Notes: a model not told the origin generated them from the sequence alone. Numbered from the stretch's first letter, positions 19,821 to 31,640 are shown. The stretch: 64,000 bases of DNA from Corynebacterium sp. HMSC08A12 (GCF_001807485.1 NZ_KV789168.1:124001-188000); one strand, 5' to 3'. Numbers and translations: made by a program.

Positions 19821-22667
19821 CTAACCCGAGTTCCGCAGCGCGGTGGCCAGACCGTTCATCGTCAGCTGGATGCCGGAGCGCACGCTATCGGAATCGTCGC
19901 CGGCACGGAAGCGGCGCAGCAGCTCCACCTGCAGCAGGTTCAGCGGCACCAGGTACGGGAAGCGGTTGCGCACGGAGCTGACCAGCTCCGGGTTGTCCGC
20001 CAGCAGGGTTTCCCGCTCGGTGATCTGCAGGAACATCTCCACGGTCAGCTTGTACTCCTCGACGATCACGCCGAAGATCCGCTCCGCCGCTTCCCTATCG
20101 CCCACCAGCTCGGAGTACAGCTGCGCAATGGAAAGGTCCGCCTTCGACATCACCTGGGCCATATTAGAAAGCACCGAGTCGAAGAAAGGCCAGCGCCTGT
20201 GGAGCTCCCGCAGGTAGTTGAGGCGCGAGGTGGCGTCACCAGAAACAGAAGAACCATCCTCGATCCAGCGCTTCAGGGCGCTGCCCACGCCGAACCAACC
20301 GGGCAGCATCACGCGCGACTGCGACCAGCTGAGCACCCACGGGATGGCGCGCAGATCCGAGACCGCGGTGGTCTGCTTGCGCGAGGAGGGGCGGGAGCCG
20401 ATGTTCAGGCTGCCGATCTCCGCCAGCGGCGTTGAGGTTGTGAAGTACTCGATGAAGCCCGGATCCTCGTGCATCAGTGCGGAGTAGGCCTTCCGCGACT
20501 CCTCCGCGATCTGGCGCATGGTCTCGAAGGCCACGTCCGGGTCGTTGAGGTCGTCGACGGGCAGCAGGCTGGCCTCCAGAGTGGCGGCCACGAGAGCCTC
20601 CAGGTTGCGAGAGGCGTTGGCGGGATCGCCGTACTTGGCGGAGATGATCTCGCCCTGCTCGGTGATGCGCACCGCACCCTGCACTGCGCCCTTCGGCTGC
20701 GCCAGGATCGCGTCGTAGGAAGGGCCACCGCCGCGGCCGACGGTGCCGCCGCGGCCGTGGAACAGGCGCAGGAACAGCCCGGCCTCGCGGGAGGCCTCGA
20801 CCAGCGCCAGCTCCGCGTCGTAGAGCGCCCAGTTGGCGGCGAAGTAGCCCCCGTCCTTGTTGGAATCGGAGTAGCCCAGCATGATCTCCTGGATATCCCC
20901 GCGCCCTGCCACGTAGTTGCGGTACAGCGGCAACTGCCAGAGCTGGCGCATGATGTCCGCCCCACCAGCGAGGTCGTCGATGGTCTCGAACAGCGGGATG
21001 ATGTCCACGGATCCCTGCGGGTGTTCGCCGTTCGCCTGGATCAGCCCGACTTCCTTGAGCAGGATCATCGGTTCGATCACGTCGGAGACGGACGAGGCCA
21101 TCGAGATGATGCAGTGCGGCACCACCTCCGCGCCGAACTTCTTGGCAGCCTTCGCGGCCGCGCGGAAGATGCCGAGCTCGCGGGCGGTCTCTTCAGACCA
21201 TTCGGCCTCCGGGTCGGAAAGGGGGCGCGGGCTGGCCAGCTCGGTTAGCAGCAGCTCCACCTTCGCGTCCTCGTCCAACTCGGCATAGTTCTCCGCCACG
21301 CCCGCGCGGGCGAAGACTTCCGTCAGCACGTTCTCGAAGCTCTCGGAGTTCTGGCGCAGGTCCAGCGAGTACAGGTTGAAGCCGAAGGTCTCCACGGCTT
21401 CCCGCAGATCCGCCAGGGTGTGATCGGCCAGCAGGTCGTCCATGGAATGGCGCAGGGCCTGATCCACCGTGTCGATGTCCGCCAGCAGTTCCGTCGGGTT
21501 GGCATAGGGCTCGTGGCCCTTGTGGATGCCTCCGGAGACCACCGGCTCTCCCAGGGTGTGCTTGGCCGTGGCAGCCACGCGCCCACGCATACCGTGGAGG
21601 GCGCGGCGGAAGGGCTCGTCTACGCGGGAGGGCACGTCGTTGCGCCCACGGTCGGCCAGTTGCTCCAGCGCTTCGGTCGTGTCGATGAACTTGGAGGACA
21701 AGCTGAGCTCGTGCTCCAGCGCGTAAATGGTCTTCTGGTAGTGGTCGAAGATGGTCCGCGCTGCGAAGGTTGTGGCTATGCCCACCGTTTCCGCCGTCAC
21801 GTACGGGTTGCCGTCGTGGTCACCACCGATCCACGAGCCGGGGCGCACGACCGCGGTGCGGGGCACCGCGTCTCCGTACTGCTCCTTCATGTGCTCGTTC
21901 ACGCGGCGGTTGATGGCCGGAATCTCGCTGAGCAGGCTAATGCCGTAGTAGCGCAGCCCCACCTTGATCTCGTCCTCGATGCGCGGACGCACGCTGCGGA
22001 TCAGGGAGGTCTGCCACAGCAGCGTCATCCGGCGGCGGATCACCAGCTCGATCTCGGCCAGCTGGCGGGCAGAACGTACCGAATCGGGGTTGAGCTTCAG
22101 CTCCTTGAGCACACGTGCGCGCCGCCGCATCATCTTCATGATGTCGGTCTGCACGTCAAACACGGTCCGGCGGCGGGTTTCCGTCGGGTGCGCCGTCAAA
22201 ACGGGCGCAACCAGCGCGTTCGCCATCGTCTCGGCGACCTTCTCCCCCGGCACCTCGCGGTTGTGCAGCTCCTGCCAGGTGTAGGCCAGCGTGGAGCGCG
22301 GCGCGGTGTTACCGCGGTCCTCCTCGAGGTCGCGCACCCGCTCGACGTACAGGTCTTCCGCCAGGTTGGCCATCAACGCGAAGTGCGAGAACGCGCGGAT
22401 GACGGGCAGTGCCTTCTCGGTCGGCAGGGTGTTGAACTGCTCGGCGAGCTCCTCAATAGGCATCTCGCCATAGCGCAGGTCAAACGCCGCGCTGCGGGTG
22501 TTTTCGATGAGGTTGAATGTGTAGTCGCCCTCCTGCTCGCGGATCACCTCGCCCAAGATGCGCCCCAGGTAGCGGGTATCGTCCCGCACCGTTGGACTGA
22601 TCTCGGGGTGGGCGATCTCTTCGGGAGCGACGGGAATTGCTGTGCCGCGGATCGTGTCTTTGCTCAT
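19821..22667 (-). CDS. ppc: Phosphoenolpyruvate carboxylase
   Basis: A 948-residue anaplerotic enzyme that carboxylates PEP to oxaloacetate. Catalytic motifs are VLTAHPTETRRRT, GYSDSNKDGGYFAANW and LFHGRGGTVGRGGGP, and the protein ends in LATALRNSG, the usual C-terminal effector-site tail. Length is slightly above other corynebacterial enzymes owing to the N-terminus. It starts 12 bp after the tpiA stop and belongs to the glycolytic operon. Confidence 0.97.
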   Translation of the reverse strand: MSKDTIRGTAIPVAPEEIAHPEISPTVRDDTRYLGRILGEVIREQEGDYTFNLIENTRSAAFDLRYGEMPIEELAEQFNTLPTEKALPVIRAFSHFALMANLAEDLYVERVRDLEEDRGNTAPRSTLAYTWQELHNREVPGEKVAETMANALVAPVLTAHPTETRRRTVFDVQTDIMKMMRRRARVLKELKLNPDSVRSARQLAEIELVIRRRMTLLWQTSLIRSVRPRIEDEIKVGLRYYGISLLSEIPAINRRVNEHMKEQYGDAVPRTAVVRPGSWIGGDHDGNPYVTAETVGIATTFAARTIFDHYQKTIYALEHELSLSSKFIDTTEALEQLADRGRNDVPSRVDEPFRRALHGMRGRVAATAKHTLGEPVVSGGIHKGHEPYANPTELLADIDTVDQALRHSMDDLLADHTLADLREAVETFGFNLYSLDLRQNSESFENVLTEVFARAGVAENYAELDEDAKVELLLTELASPRPLSDPEAEWSEETARELGIFRAAAKAAKKFGAEVVPHCIISMASSVSDVIEPMILLKEVGLIQANGEHPQGSVDIIPLFETIDDLAGGADIMRQLWQLPLYRNYVAGRGDIQEIMLGYSDSNKDGGYFAANWALYDAELALVEASREAGLFLRLFHGRGGTVGRGGGPSYDAILAQPKGAVQGAVRITEQGEIISAKYGDPANASRNLEALVAATLEASLLPVDDLNDPDVAFETMRQIAEESRKAYSALMHEDPGFIEYFTTSTPLAEIGSLNIGSRPSSRKQTTAVSDLRAIPWVLSWSQSRVMLPGWFGVGSALKRWIEDGSSVSGDATSRLNYLRELHRRWPFFDSVLSNMAQVMSKADLSIAQLYSELVGDREAAERIFGVIVEEYKLTVEMFLQITERETLLADNPELVSSVRNRFPYLVPLNLLQVELLRRFRAGDDSDSVRSGIQLTMNGLATALRNSG

Positions 22668-22679
22668 CTCTATCGCTTC

Positions 22680-23465
22680 TTAAGCGGTTGCCTTAGCCGC
22701 TGCGGCAGCCAGACGGGCAAAGTCTTCGCCGTCTAGTGACGCCCCGCCGACCAGACCGCCATCGACGTCAGGCTGGCTGACCAGCTCCCCGACGGAGTCG
22801 GTCTTCACGGAACCGCCGTAGAGGATGCGGATGCCACCGGCAACCTCCTCGCCCGCCAGCTCTGCTACGAGCTCGCGGATGGCGTGGCAGACTTCCTGCG
22901 CGTCCTCGGCGGAGGCCACCTTGCCGGTGCCGATCGCCCAGACCGGCTCGTAGGCGATGACCGTCTTGGCCAAATCTTCCGCGGACAGGCCGGCCAGGGA
23001 GGCCTTGGTCTGCTCCTTGACGAACTCGACGTGCTCGCCCTTCTCGCGGACGTCCAGCTGCTCGCCGACGCACACGATCGGCTGCAGCTCGTTGTCCAGC
23101 GCGGCGCGTGCCTTGGCGGCGACAATCTCGTCGGTCTCCCCGTGGTACTGTCGGCGCTCGGAGTGGCCGACGATGGCCCAGGTGCAGCCGAGCTTCTTCA
23201 GCATCGTGCCGGAAACCTCGCCGGTGTAGGCGCCGGAGGCGTGCTGGGAGACGTCCTGGCCGCCGTAGGTGATGGCCAGCTTGTCCCCGTCCACCAGGGT
23301 CTGCACGGAGCGGATGTCGGTAAAGGGCGGGATGAAGGCCACGTCAACGGCCTCGTAGTATTCCTTCGGCAATGCGAAGACGAACTTCTGGACGACCTGC
23401 ATGGCCTCCAGGTGGTTCAGGTTCATCTTCCAGTTGCCGGCAATCAGGGGCTTGCGTGCGGTCAT
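22680..23465 (-). CDS. tpiA: Triosephosphate isomerase
   Basis: A 261-residue TIM-barrel enzyme interconverting dihydroxyacetone phosphate and glyceraldehyde-3-phosphate. The catalytic lysine is in AGNWKMN, histidine in VGHSERR, and glutamate in [10 protein letters not shown]; the phosphate loop [10 protein letters not shown] is intact. It follows pgk with an 85-bp spacer that holds a short hairpin. Confidence 0.97.
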   Translation of the reverse strand: MTARKPLIAGNWKMNLNHLEAMQVVQKFVFALPKEYYEAVDVAFIPPFTDIRSVQTLVDGDKLAITYGGQDVSQHASGAYTGEVSGTMLKKLGCTWAIVGHSERRQYHGETDEIVAAKARAALDNELQPIVCVGEQLDVREKGEHVEFVKEQTKASLAGLSAEDLAKTVIAYEPVWAIGTGKVASAEDAQEVCHAIRELVAELAGEEVAGGIRILYGGSVKTDSVGELVSQPDVDGGLVGGASLDGEDFARLAAAAAKATA

Positions 23466-23501
23466 GAAAGTCTATGCCTCTCTAGTTCTTTCTAGATGGT
23501 T

Positions 23502-23516
23502 GCTGCTCGGAGCAGC
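23502..23516. repeat. 15-bp palindrome in the pgk-tpiA spacer
   Basis: GCTGCTC-G-GAGCAGC is a perfect inverted repeat between pgk and tpiA, with no T-tract. It may act as an mRNA processing or stability element within the operon. Function is not evident. Confidence 0.4.
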
Positions 23517-23550
23517 TTGTTCTTGTTGCAAACGTCGGAGGGGGGGCTGC

Positions 23551-24762
23551 TTAGCTTTCCAGCACGGAAACGCCGGGCAGCTCCTTGCCCTCCAGGAACT
23601 CCAGGGAGGCGCCGCCACCGGTGGAGATGTGAGAGAAGCCCTCCTCGTCCAGCCCCAGGGTGCGTACAGCTGCAGCAGAGTCGCCGCCGCCCACGACCGA
23701 GAATGCACCGGCAGCGGTGGCGTCAATAATCGCCTGAGCAACACCGCGCGTACCCTCAGCGAACGCAGGGAACTCGAATACGCCCATCGGGCCGTTCCAG
23801 AAGACGGTCTTGGAGTTGGAGAGGACTTCGGCGAAGGCCTTGACGGACTCCGGGCCGATGTCCAGACCCATCCAGCCCGCCGGGATGGAGTTCAGGTCGA
23901 CGGTGCGGTGTTCAGCGTCCTTGTCGAAGCGCTCTGCGACCACAACGTCGGTGGGCAGCGCGATGACGTCGCCGAAGCGCTCCAGCAGATCCTTGCAGGT
24001 GTCGATCATGTCTTCCTGCAGCAGGGAGCCGCCGACCTCGTAGCCCTTGGCAGCGAGGAAGGTGAAGCACATGCCGCCGCCGATGATGAGGTTGTCCACG
24101 CGCGGGGCGAGGGCCTCGATGACGCCCAGCTTGTCAGAGACCTTGGAGCCACCCAGTACGACGGCGTAGGGCTTCTCCGGGTTCTCCGATACCTTGCGCA
24201 ACACGTTCAGCTCGGCCTCCACCAGGCCGCCGGCATAGTGCGGCAGCTTCTTGGCCACGTCGTACACGGAGGCCTGCTTGCGGTGAACCACGCCGAAGCC
24301 GTCGGAGACGAAGGCACCGTTGTCGCCGGTCAGGGCTGCCAGCTCGGCGGCGAACTCGGTGCGCTCGGCCTCATCCTTGGAGGTCTCGCGGGCGTCGAAG
24401 CGGACGTTTTCCAGCAGCAGGATGTCACCGTCGTCCAGGCCGTTGGCGCGCTCGTGGGCATCCTCGCCGGTGACGTCGGTGGCCAGCGGTACCCACTGGT
24501 CCAGGCGCTCGGCGAGAGCCTCGGCGACAGGAGCCAGGGAGAACTCCTCCTTGAACTCGCCCTTCGGGCGGCCCAGGTGGGCGGAAACGACGACGCGGGC
24601 GCCGGCTTCCAGCAGAGCCTTCAGGGTCGGGACGGAGGCATCGATGCGACCCGGGTCGGTGATGTTGCCGTCGGACAGCGGGACGTTCAGGTCAGCGCGG
24701 ACCAGGACGTGGCGGCCCTGTACGCCCTCGTTGATCAGATCTTGAACGGTCTTGATGGCCAT
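23551..24762 (-). CDS. pgk: Phosphoglycerate kinase
   Basis: A 403-residue kinase making ATP from 1,3-bisphosphoglycerate. The substrate-binding N-terminal motif [11 protein letters not shown], the [13 protein letters not shown] motif (SAHLGRPKG), [10 protein letters not shown] and the nucleotide motif [10 protein letters not shown] with GGGDSAAA are all present. An intrinsic terminator-like hairpin lies upstream, between gap and pgk, so pgk expression depends on read-through or a further promoter. Confidence 0.97.
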   Translation of the reverse strand: MAIKTVQDLINEGVQGRHVLVRADLNVPLSDGNITDPGRIDASVPTLKALLEAGARVVVSAHLGRPKGEFKEEFSLAPVAEALAERLDQWVPLATDVTGEDAHERANGLDDGDILLLENVRFDARETSKDEAERTEFAAELAALTGDNGAFVSDGFGVVHRKQASVYDVAKKLPHYAGGLVEAELNVLRKVSENPEKPYAVVLGGSKVSDKLGVIEALAPRVDNLIIGGGMCFTFLAAKGYEVGGSLLQEDMIDTCKDLLERFGDVIALPTDVVVAERFDKDAEHRTVDLNSIPAGWMGLDIGPESVKAFAEVLSNSKTVFWNGPMGVFEFPAFAEGTRGVAQAIIDATAAGAFSVVGGGDSAAAVRTLGLDEEGFSHISTGGGASLEFLEGKELPGVSVLES

Positions 24763-24823
24763 GGGAAGCTCCTTAAATTTTCTGCTGGGGTTGATTCTTA
24801 TGGGGTTAAAGCGGGTTTGTATG

Positions 24824-24891
24824 AATAAGAGAAAACGGGTCGACTCGATCGGCGCGACGCGCTAACGTGCGGCGATCGGAGCCGAACCCGT
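24824..24891 (-). terminator. Intrinsic terminator/attenuator between gap and pgk
   Basis: On the minus strand ACGGGTTCGGCTCCGATCG pairs with CGATCGAGTCGACCCGT around a GC-rich loop, with a few mismatches, and is followed by TTTTCTCTTATT. The stem plus T-rich tail is a good Rho-independent terminator 45 nt after gap. It probably makes gap mRNA more abundant than the downstream genes. Confidence 0.7.
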
Positions 24892-24936
24892 CATTGTCCT
24901 AAAACGTCCTAAAGGGACTTTCGGCCGGTAAGCGGC

Positions 24937-25981
<1,045 letters not shown>

Positions 25982-25992
<11 letters not shown>

Positions 25993-26009
25993 CAAGGCCC
26001 ACGGCTCAA
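25982..26009 (-). promoter_or_regulatory. Proposed gap promoter
   Basis: TTGAGC (26004-26009), 16 bp, TAGATC (25982-25987) on the minus strand, giving a leader of roughly 30 nt before the gap ATG. Assigned by eye. Confidence 0.4.
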
Positions 26010-26103
26010 TAAACCAAGCCCTCGACCCTCACGCCGACACTTCCGAGAGTACCTGCGCCCCACCAGCTTCGCAGGGATTACTAACCCTTTGGGGACGGGG
26101 GTA

Positions 26104-27090
26104 CTAGTCCACGTCGTTAAACAGTTCAGAGGTCACCGCGGAGTGTGTATCCGGCAGCCCCAGCTCCTCCGCGCGCTTGTCCGCCATAGACAGCAGGCGG
26201 CGGATGCGGCCCGCCACCGCGTCCTTCGTCATCGGCGGTTCCGCCAGGCGGCCGAGCTCCTCCAAGGAAGCCTCCTTGTGCTCCACGCGCAGCTGGCCGG
26301 CCTGAGCCAGGTGCTGAGGCACGTCGTTCTCCAGGATCTCCAGGGCGCGCTCTACGCGGGCCGCGGCGGCCACGGCGGCACGCGCGCTGCGGCGCAGGTT
26401 GGCGTCGTCGAAGTTGGCCAGTCGGTTGGCCTTCGCCCGATTCTCCCGGGTACGGCGCTGCTTCTCCCAAACCTCGCGGGTCTCCTGGGCGCCCATCAAC
26501 ATCAGCAGCCGTCCGATGGAATCGCCGTCGCGGATGACCACGCGATTGACTCCCCGAGCCTCCTTCGTCTTGGCCGTCACGTCGATGCGGCGGGCGGTTC
26601 CCACCAGCGCCAGTGCGGCTTCGTTGGAGGGCGTCTGTACCTCCAGCGCCGAGGAGCGCCCCGGGTCGGTGATGTAGCCGTGAGCCAGGAAGGCGCCGCG
26701 CCAGGCCGCCACGCACTGTTCCGAGGTACCGCCGATGATGAAGCGCGGCAGGCCGCGAACGGGCCGGCCCACGCGGTCGATCAGTTCGGTGCGGCGGGCC
26801 AGCTCCATGCCGCCCTCGGTCCAGCGCAGAACGTGGCGCGGTCGGCGGCGTAGGTTGCCGGCGCCGATGATCTGGTGCTCCGGCTCGATCTTGTACAGCT
26901 GCTCGACCATGTCGGTCAGGCGCCGGGCGGTCTCTGCCGAGTCGACCTCGGATTCCACCACGATCTTCTTGCCCACCAGGTGCAGGGCGGCCGTGTAGCG
27001 CAGCAGGCTGGCGACCTCGGCGGTCATCTCGTCGTGGCGGGTCACCAGAACTCGGTTTAGCTCTGCCTTCACATCGGCCGTCAGTGCCAC
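26104..27090 (-). CDS. whiA: WhiA, LAGLIDADG-like DNA-binding regulator
   Basis: A 328-residue regulator with an N-terminal degenerate LAGLIDADG homing-endonuclease fold and a C-terminal helix-turn-helix ([20 protein letters not shown]). In actinobacteria WhiA controls division and differentiation genes. GTG start with AAAGGAAG upstream. It ends the uvrC-rapZ-yvcK-whiA group, whose order is conserved throughout Gram-positive bacteria. The endonuclease catalytic residues are not expected in this family. Confidence 0.96.
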   Translation of the reverse strand: MALTADVKAELNRVLVTRHDEMTAEVASLLRYTAALHLVGKKIVVESEVDSAETARRLTDMVEQLYKIEPEHQIIGAGNLRRRPRHVLRWTEGGMELARRTELIDRVGRPVRGLPRFIIGGTSEQCVAAWRGAFLAHGYITDPGRSSALEVQTPSNEAALALVGTARRIDVTAKTKEARGVNRVVIRDGDSIGRLLMLMGAQETREVWEKQRRTRENRAKANRLANFDDANLRRSARAAVAAAARVERALEILENDVPQHLAQAGQLRVEHKEASLEELGRLAEPPMTKDAVAGRIRRLLSMADKRAEELGLPDTHSAVTSELFNDVD

Positions 27091-27169
27091 GGGCTTCCTT
27101 TCTTGTGTCTCTTGTCCCGATTGGTCGTATGCAATCAGTGCTCAAAGCATCTGATTATAGCCGGGAAAA

Positions 27170-28177
27170 CTATTCCCGCTCGGGCAGGTCCTTCACGCCC
27201 CCTGATACCTCGCGCAACACGGCCGCCAGCTTCTGCGGGTTGTGTCGGTCGGTCCAGCGCCCCCGGTTGTCGTCCTCTCGCACGTCGCGGTAGATGACTT
27301 TGGCGCCGAGTGCCGCTGCGGCTCTATCGATATGACGCCGAGTGCTGGCCACTGGCATCGTTGACAGATCGACGATGACAACGTCAATCTGCAGGCTTGG
27401 GCAGTGCTGCCGCACCATGTGGATATGGTGCTCCAAGGACATGCCTGCGGTCTCCCCCGGTTCCGGGACCAGGTTGAGCACCAGCGCCTTGACGGCCTTC
27501 GTCTGGTTCAGCGCGTCCACGATCTCCGGCACCAGCAGGTGCGGGATGACGCTAGAGAACCAGGATCCCGGACCCATGGAAACCAGGTCGGCGTTCAGGA
27601 TCGCCTCCACGGCCTCCTTCGATGCCGGCGGGTTTTCCGGGTACAGCTTCACGCGGCGCACCTCGCCGAGGGTGGAGGCAACGGCCACCTGGCCACGGAC
27701 GGCCACGACCTCGCGGGGATCCTCTTCGAGCCCCAGCACTTCTGCCTCGAGATCCAGCGGCTCGTTGCTCATGGGGATCACGCGCCCCTCGATGCCCAGC
27801 AGGCGCCCGATCTCGTCGAGGGCTTCCATTTCGCTGCCCATCACCTGCGCCAGGCCTGTGATAAGGAAGTTGCCGAGCGCGTGGCCCTTCAGCGCGCCGG
27901 AGCCACCGAAGCGGTGCTGGAGGACTTCCTCCCACATGCGACCGCGCTCGTTGTCCCTGGTCAAAGCCGCCAGCGCCATGCGCAGATCGCCCGGCGGAAG
28001 CGATCCCAGCTCGCGGCGGATGCGGCCGGAAGAGCCGCCGTCGTCGGCAACTGTCACGATGGCGGAAACATAGTCGGCGATGGTGCGCGCCGAACGCAGC
28101 GTGTTAAACAGCCCGTGCCCGCCGCCGAGGCAGGCGATGTTCGCAATGGGCTTGCCGGGCTTCTCGGAAGTACTCAT
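27170..28177 (-). CDS. yvcK: YvcK/CofD-like gluconeogenesis factor
   Basis: A 335-residue protein of the YvcK family, which binds UDP-sugars and affects peptidoglycan synthesis and growth on gluconeogenic carbon. The nucleotide-binding N-terminus ACLGGGHGLFNTL and the motif TVADDGGSSGRIR are diagnostic, as is MGPGSWFSSVIPHLL. It sits between rapZ and whiA with short gaps (21 and 79 bp). Confidence 0.95.
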   Translation of the reverse strand: MSTSEKPGKPIANIACLGGGHGLFNTLRSARTIADYVSAIVTVADDGGSSGRIRRELGSLPPGDLRMALAALTRDNERGRMWEEVLQHRFGGSGALKGHALGNFLITGLAQVMGSEMEALDEIGRLLGIEGRVIPMSNEPLDLEAEVLGLEEDPREVVAVRGQVAVASTLGEVRRVKLYPENPPASKEAVEAILNADLVSMGPGSWFSSVIPHLLVPEIVDALNQTKAVKALVLNLVPEPGETAGMSLEHHIHMVRQHCPSLQIDVVIVDLSTMPVASTRRHIDRAAAALGAKVIYRDVREDDNRGRWTDRHNPQKLAAVLREVSGGVKDLPERE

Positions 28178-28198
28178 GGTTGGTCTCCAGCCCCTTTC

Positions 28199-29074
28199 CT
28201 AACGTTCCAGGTCCCGGTGGGACAGGTTCACCAGCACGCCGTCGTCGGCCAGACGGCGGGTCAGCTCCTCGACAATTGCCACGCTGCGGTGGTGGCCACC
28301 CGTGCAGCCGATGGCCACGGAGACGAAGAACTTGCCCTCTTTGCGGTAGCCCGGCAGCACAGAATGGATGAGCCCGACGATGTGGTCGAGGAACGTTTGC
28401 GCGCCTGGCTGAGACAGCACAAAGTCGGAGACGGGGGCGTCAATACCTCTAAAGGGCCGCAGCTCCGGATCCCAATAAGGGTTCGGCAAAAAGCGAGCAT
28501 CCAGCAACAAGTCGATGTCCTTCGGCGGACCGTGCTTAAAGCCGAAGCTCTGGACGTTGATGCGCACGCTCGAGTGGTCGGCGGCGGCGAAGAACTTCTC
28601 CAGCTCGCGGCGCAGATCGTGGATGCTGCGGTTGGTCGTGTCCAACACAATGTCGGCGCGCTCGCGGATGCTGGTCAGCATCTCGCGCTCCCGGTCGATG
28701 CCGTCCTGCAGCGTGCCCTTCTGCTGCAGCGGGTGGGTGCGGCGAACCGCGTCGAAGCGGGCGATCAGCGCCTCGTCGGTGGCATCCAGGTACAGCACCG
28801 TTGGGCGCCGACCCCCGGTGTGCAGGTCGTGCAGCACGCTGGTCAGGTTGCCGGCGAAGTCGCGGGAGCGCACGTCGGTGACGATCGCCAGTTTCTCGAT
28901 CGGCGAATCCTCAGAGAAACTGAGCTCGACCATGCGCACAATGAGCTCGGGCGGGAGGTTGTCTGCGACGTACCACCCGAGCTCCTCCAGGGCTGCGGCA
29001 GTGGCTCGACGCCCCGCCCCAGACATGCCCGTAATAAGGATCAAACTGGGCTCTTGCTGCGTTGATGCGCTCAT
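28199..29074 (-). CDS. rapZ: RapZ-family nucleotide-binding protein (YvcJ)
   Basis: A 291-residue P-loop protein from the ATG at 29074. The modified P-loop is TGMSGAGRRA and the C-terminal domain has the family motif CTGGHHRSV. In E. coli RapZ is an RNA-binding adaptor for GlmZ decay; in Gram-positives its role is less clear. The frame is open to an ATG at 29095 that overlaps uvrC, but TAGGAT lies 7 nt before 29074, so a leaderless start at 29074 fits better. Confidence 0.94.
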   Translation of the reverse strand: MSASTQQEPSLILITGMSGAGRRATAAALEELGWYVADNLPPELIVRMVELSFSEDSPIEKLAIVTDVRSRDFAGNLTSVLHDLHTGGRRPTVLYLDATDEALIARFDAVRRTHPLQQKGTLQDGIDREREMLTSIRERADIVLDTTNRSIHDLRRELEKFFAAADHSSVRINVQSFGFKHGPPKDIDLLLDARFLPNPYWDPELRPFRGIDAPVSDFVLSQPGAQTFLDHIVGLIHSVLPGYRKEGKFFVSVAIGCTGGHHRSVAIVEELTRRLADDGVLVNLSHRDLER

Positions 29075-29081
29075 GTCCCCG

Positions 29082-29087
29082 ATCCTA
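29082..29087 (-). promoter_or_regulatory. -10 box TAGGAT before rapZ
   Basis: TAGGAT, overlapping the uvrC stop region, ends 7 nt before the rapZ ATG at 29074. It could start a leaderless rapZ-yvcK-whiA transcript independent of uvrC. Confidence 0.4.
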
Positions 29088-31157
29088 CCCAGCATTCAGC
29101 GCGTCGTGAATGAGTTGCGCCAACTTGGGGCCAAAGCCCGGCAGCGCGGCAATGTCCTCCACGCTGGCTTCCTTGACCCTCGCCACCGAGCCAAACTCCT
29201 TGACCAGCTGCTTGCGGCGCTTCGGTCCCAGCCCTGGAATATCGTCCAGTTTGCTGCGGCGCATGCGGGCGCTGCGCTGCTGGCGGTGGAACGTGATGGC
29301 GAAGCGGTGCGCCTCGTCGCGCAGGTTCTGCACCAGGTATAGCGCGGGAGAGTTGCGGGGCACGATGATCGGATACTCCTCCCCCGGCACCCAGATCTCT
29401 TCCAGGCGCTTGGCGATGCCCACCAGGGTGACGTCGTTCACGCCTAACTCGTCGAGCACCTCCTGGGCGGCGTTTACCTGCGGCAGGCCGCCGTCCACGA
29501 TGAATAGCTGCGGCGGGTAGGCGAACTTGCGCTTCTCGGCTGCTGGGTCTGTGCCTTCCGGGGCGCTGTCTTCCAGCTCCGTCTCACCTTCCAGCAGATC
29601 GCCCGCATCATCGCCCGCGGGCACCGCGGACTTATCCTGCTGATAGCGCTTGAAGCGGCGGCGCACGACTTCCGCGATGCTGGCGACGTCGTCGGAGTGC
29701 CCATCGCCCGCCGCGTCGCGGATCTTGTACCGGCGGTAGTCGGCCTTCTTTGGCAGGCCGTCCTCGAAGACCACCAGGCTGGCCACCACGTCGGTGCCCT
29801 GGATGTGCGAGATGTCGGTGCACTCGATGCGCAGCGGGGATTCGTCCATCCACAGCGCCTCCTGCAGCTCCTTGAGCGCCGCCGAGCGAGCCGTGATGTC
29901 ACCCGCACGCTTCAACTTGTGCTGCGCCAGGGCCTGCGTGGCGTTGGTCTCCGCGGTGGTCATCAGCGCCTTCTTGTCGCCGCGCTGCGGCACGCGGATC
30001 TGCACGTTGGAGCCGCGCAGGCTCGTCAGCCACACCGCTAGGTCCTCGGAATCCTCCGGCATCGCGTGAACCAGGATCTCGCGGGGCACGGGCGTGACCT
30101 GAACGTCGCCCACCAGGTCGCCCAGGTCCTGTGCGGCGGCCGGGTTGATGGCGCGCGCCAGGTCCCGGTCCACCTCCGGGCCGGAGGCGCCGCCCACCTG
30201 GGTTTCCGTCGCCTTCGCCAGCTCCGCCGTCTCGCCGTAGAACTGGGTGATGAAGTCCGCGACCAGTTTCTCCTCGCTCAAGTCCTCGCGCTCGACCACC
30301 CAGCCGCGCTGGCCGTGAATGCGGCCGCCGCGGACGTGGAAAATCTGCACCGCGGCCTCTAGCTCGTCGGCCACGAAGGCGATGAGGTCGGCATCCGTGT
30401 TGTCGGAGAACACCACCGCCTGCCGCTCCATGGATTTCTGCATGGCCTGTAGCTGGTCGCGCAAGGATGCGGCGCGTTCAAAGTCCAGGTTTTCGCTGGC
30501 CTGTTCCATCTCCTTGCGCACCCTGCGCAGCACGGGTTCCGTGTTGCCCGCCAGGAAGCTGGAGAACTGATCCACCAGCGCGCGGTGACCCTCCGGGGTG
30601 ATCTTGTCCACGCAAGGGGCACTGCAGCGATCGATGTAGCCCAGTAGGCAGGGTCTTCCCAATGCTTCGTGACGCCTATACACCCCAGCCGAGCACGTTC
30701 TGATCGGAAACACGCGCGTCAGCGACTCGAGGGTCTCCCGGATCGCCCACGCCTTGGGGTATGGACCGAAGTAACGCACGCCCTTGCGCCGGGGCCCGCG
30801 GTACATGAATGCGCGCGGGATCTGCTCCTTCACGCTGATCGCCAGCATGGGATAGGTCTTGTCATCCCGATACATCACGTTGAACCGGGGGTTGAAGCGC
30901 TTGATCCAGGTGTACTCCAGGTTCAGGGCCTCGAGCTCGCTGGAGACCACCGTCCACTGCACGTGGTTGGCGGACTGCACCATCGCGCGGGTGCGCGGGT
31001 GCAGCTGGTCGAGGTCCTGGAAGTAGTTAGACAGCCGGGCGCGTAGGTTCTTGGCCTTGCCGACATAAATGACGCGCTCGTGGGCGTCCCGAAAGGTATA
31101 AACCCCCGGGTCGGTGGGGATGCTGCCGGGCTCGGGGCGGTAGGAAACGCTAGTCAT
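29085..31157 (-). CDS. uvrC: Excinuclease ABC subunit C
   Basis: A 690-residue nuclease making both incisions in UvrABC nucleotide excision repair. The N-terminal GIY-YIG domain reads [20 protein letters not shown], a UVR motif lies near [20 protein letters not shown], the RNase-H-like domain has [13 protein letters not shown] and [10 protein letters not shown], and a helix-hairpin-helix pair ends the protein ([25 protein letters not shown]). It overlaps the upstream PH-domain gene by 8 nt. Confidence 0.97.
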   Translation of the reverse strand: MTSVSYRPEPGSIPTDPGVYTFRDAHERVIYVGKAKNLRARLSNYFQDLDQLHPRTRAMVQSANHVQWTVVSSELEALNLEYTWIKRFNPRFNVMYRDDKTYPMLAISVKEQIPRAFMYRGPRRKGVRYFGPYPKAWAIRETLESLTRVFPIRTCSAGVYRRHEALGRPCLLGYIDRCSAPCVDKITPEGHRALVDQFSSFLAGNTEPVLRRVRKEMEQASENLDFERAASLRDQLQAMQKSMERQAVVFSDNTDADLIAFVADELEAAVQIFHVRGGRIHGQRGWVVEREDLSEEKLVADFITQFYGETAELAKATETQVGGASGPEVDRDLARAINPAAAQDLGDLVGDVQVTPVPREILVHAMPEDSEDLAVWLTSLRGSNVQIRVPQRGDKKALMTTAETNATQALAQHKLKRAGDITARSAALKELQEALWMDESPLRIECTDISHIQGTDVVASLVVFEDGLPKKADYRRYKIRDAAGDGHSDDVASIAEVVRRRFKRYQQDKSAVPAGDDAGDLLEGETELEDSAPEGTDPAAEKRKFAYPPQLFIVDGGLPQVNAAQEVLDELGVNDVTLVGIAKRLEEIWVPGEEYPIIVPRNSPALYLVQNLRDEAHRFAITFHRQQRSARMRRSKLDDIPGLGPKRRKQLVKEFGSVARVKEASVEDIAALPGFGPKLAQLIHDALNAG

Positions 31158-31605
31158 CGAAAGGCATGTAGCGGTCCTCCAGCTGGCGGAAGTCCTCTAC
31201 ACGCTGGGCGATCAGCTGCTTGTCGTAAATGTTCAGCGCCATCATCGGCACGAACTCGAAGTCGGGCAGTTCCAGGCGCGCCCACTTGGCCTCCTGCGGG
31301 AAGGACAGCCCGTGGATGATCTCCCACGGGTAGAACTGTCCGTTCACGATGTTGCGCACCTCCACGCCCTCACTGTTCACCTTGACGTGCGGGCGGAGCA
31401 GGGAGAGCGCCACGAAGGAGAAGACCAGGCCGATGCCGATGAACCCCCATTGGTCGGCCTTCGTCACCGTCACACCGGTATCTCCCACGGCCACGACGAT
31501 GGCCATGAAGATGTGCACCGCCATGATCAGCACGACCAGGATCCACGCCAGCTTCTTCAAGAAGGGCGAGGATACTTCCAGCTCCCAATTCTCCTTATCG
31601 CTCAC
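31150..31605 (-). CDS. PH-domain membrane protein, function unknown
   Basis: A 151-residue protein with two N-terminal membrane helices (about 19-41 and 53-69) followed by a compact beta-rich domain, [16 protein letters not shown] onward, like the bacterial PH (bPH_6) family. It is conserved between ribH and uvrC in corynebacteria and mycobacteria. GTG start; the upstream spacer to ribH holds a hairpin. Its 8-nt overlap with uvrC suggests coexpression, but a shared function with repair is not implied. Confidence 0.8.
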   Translation of the reverse strand: MSDKENWELEVSSPFLKKLAWILVVLIMAVHIFMAIVVAVGDTGVTVTKADQWGFIGIGLVFSFVALSLLRPHVKVNSEGVEVRNIVNGQFYPWEIIHGLSFPQEAKWARLELPDFEFVPMMALNIYDKQLIAQRVEDFRQLEDRYMPFDD

Positions 31606-31611
31606 GGCAAT

Positions 31612-31634
31612 CCACCCTACTCTGTTCGGGGTGG
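31612..31634. repeat. Hairpin between ribH and the PH-domain gene
   Basis: CCACCC and GGGTGG form a 6-bp stem with an 11-nt loop right after the ribH stop codon, with no T-tract. It may be a weak terminator of the rib genes or a stability element. Confidence 0.35.
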
Positions 31635-31640
31635 TAGCCC

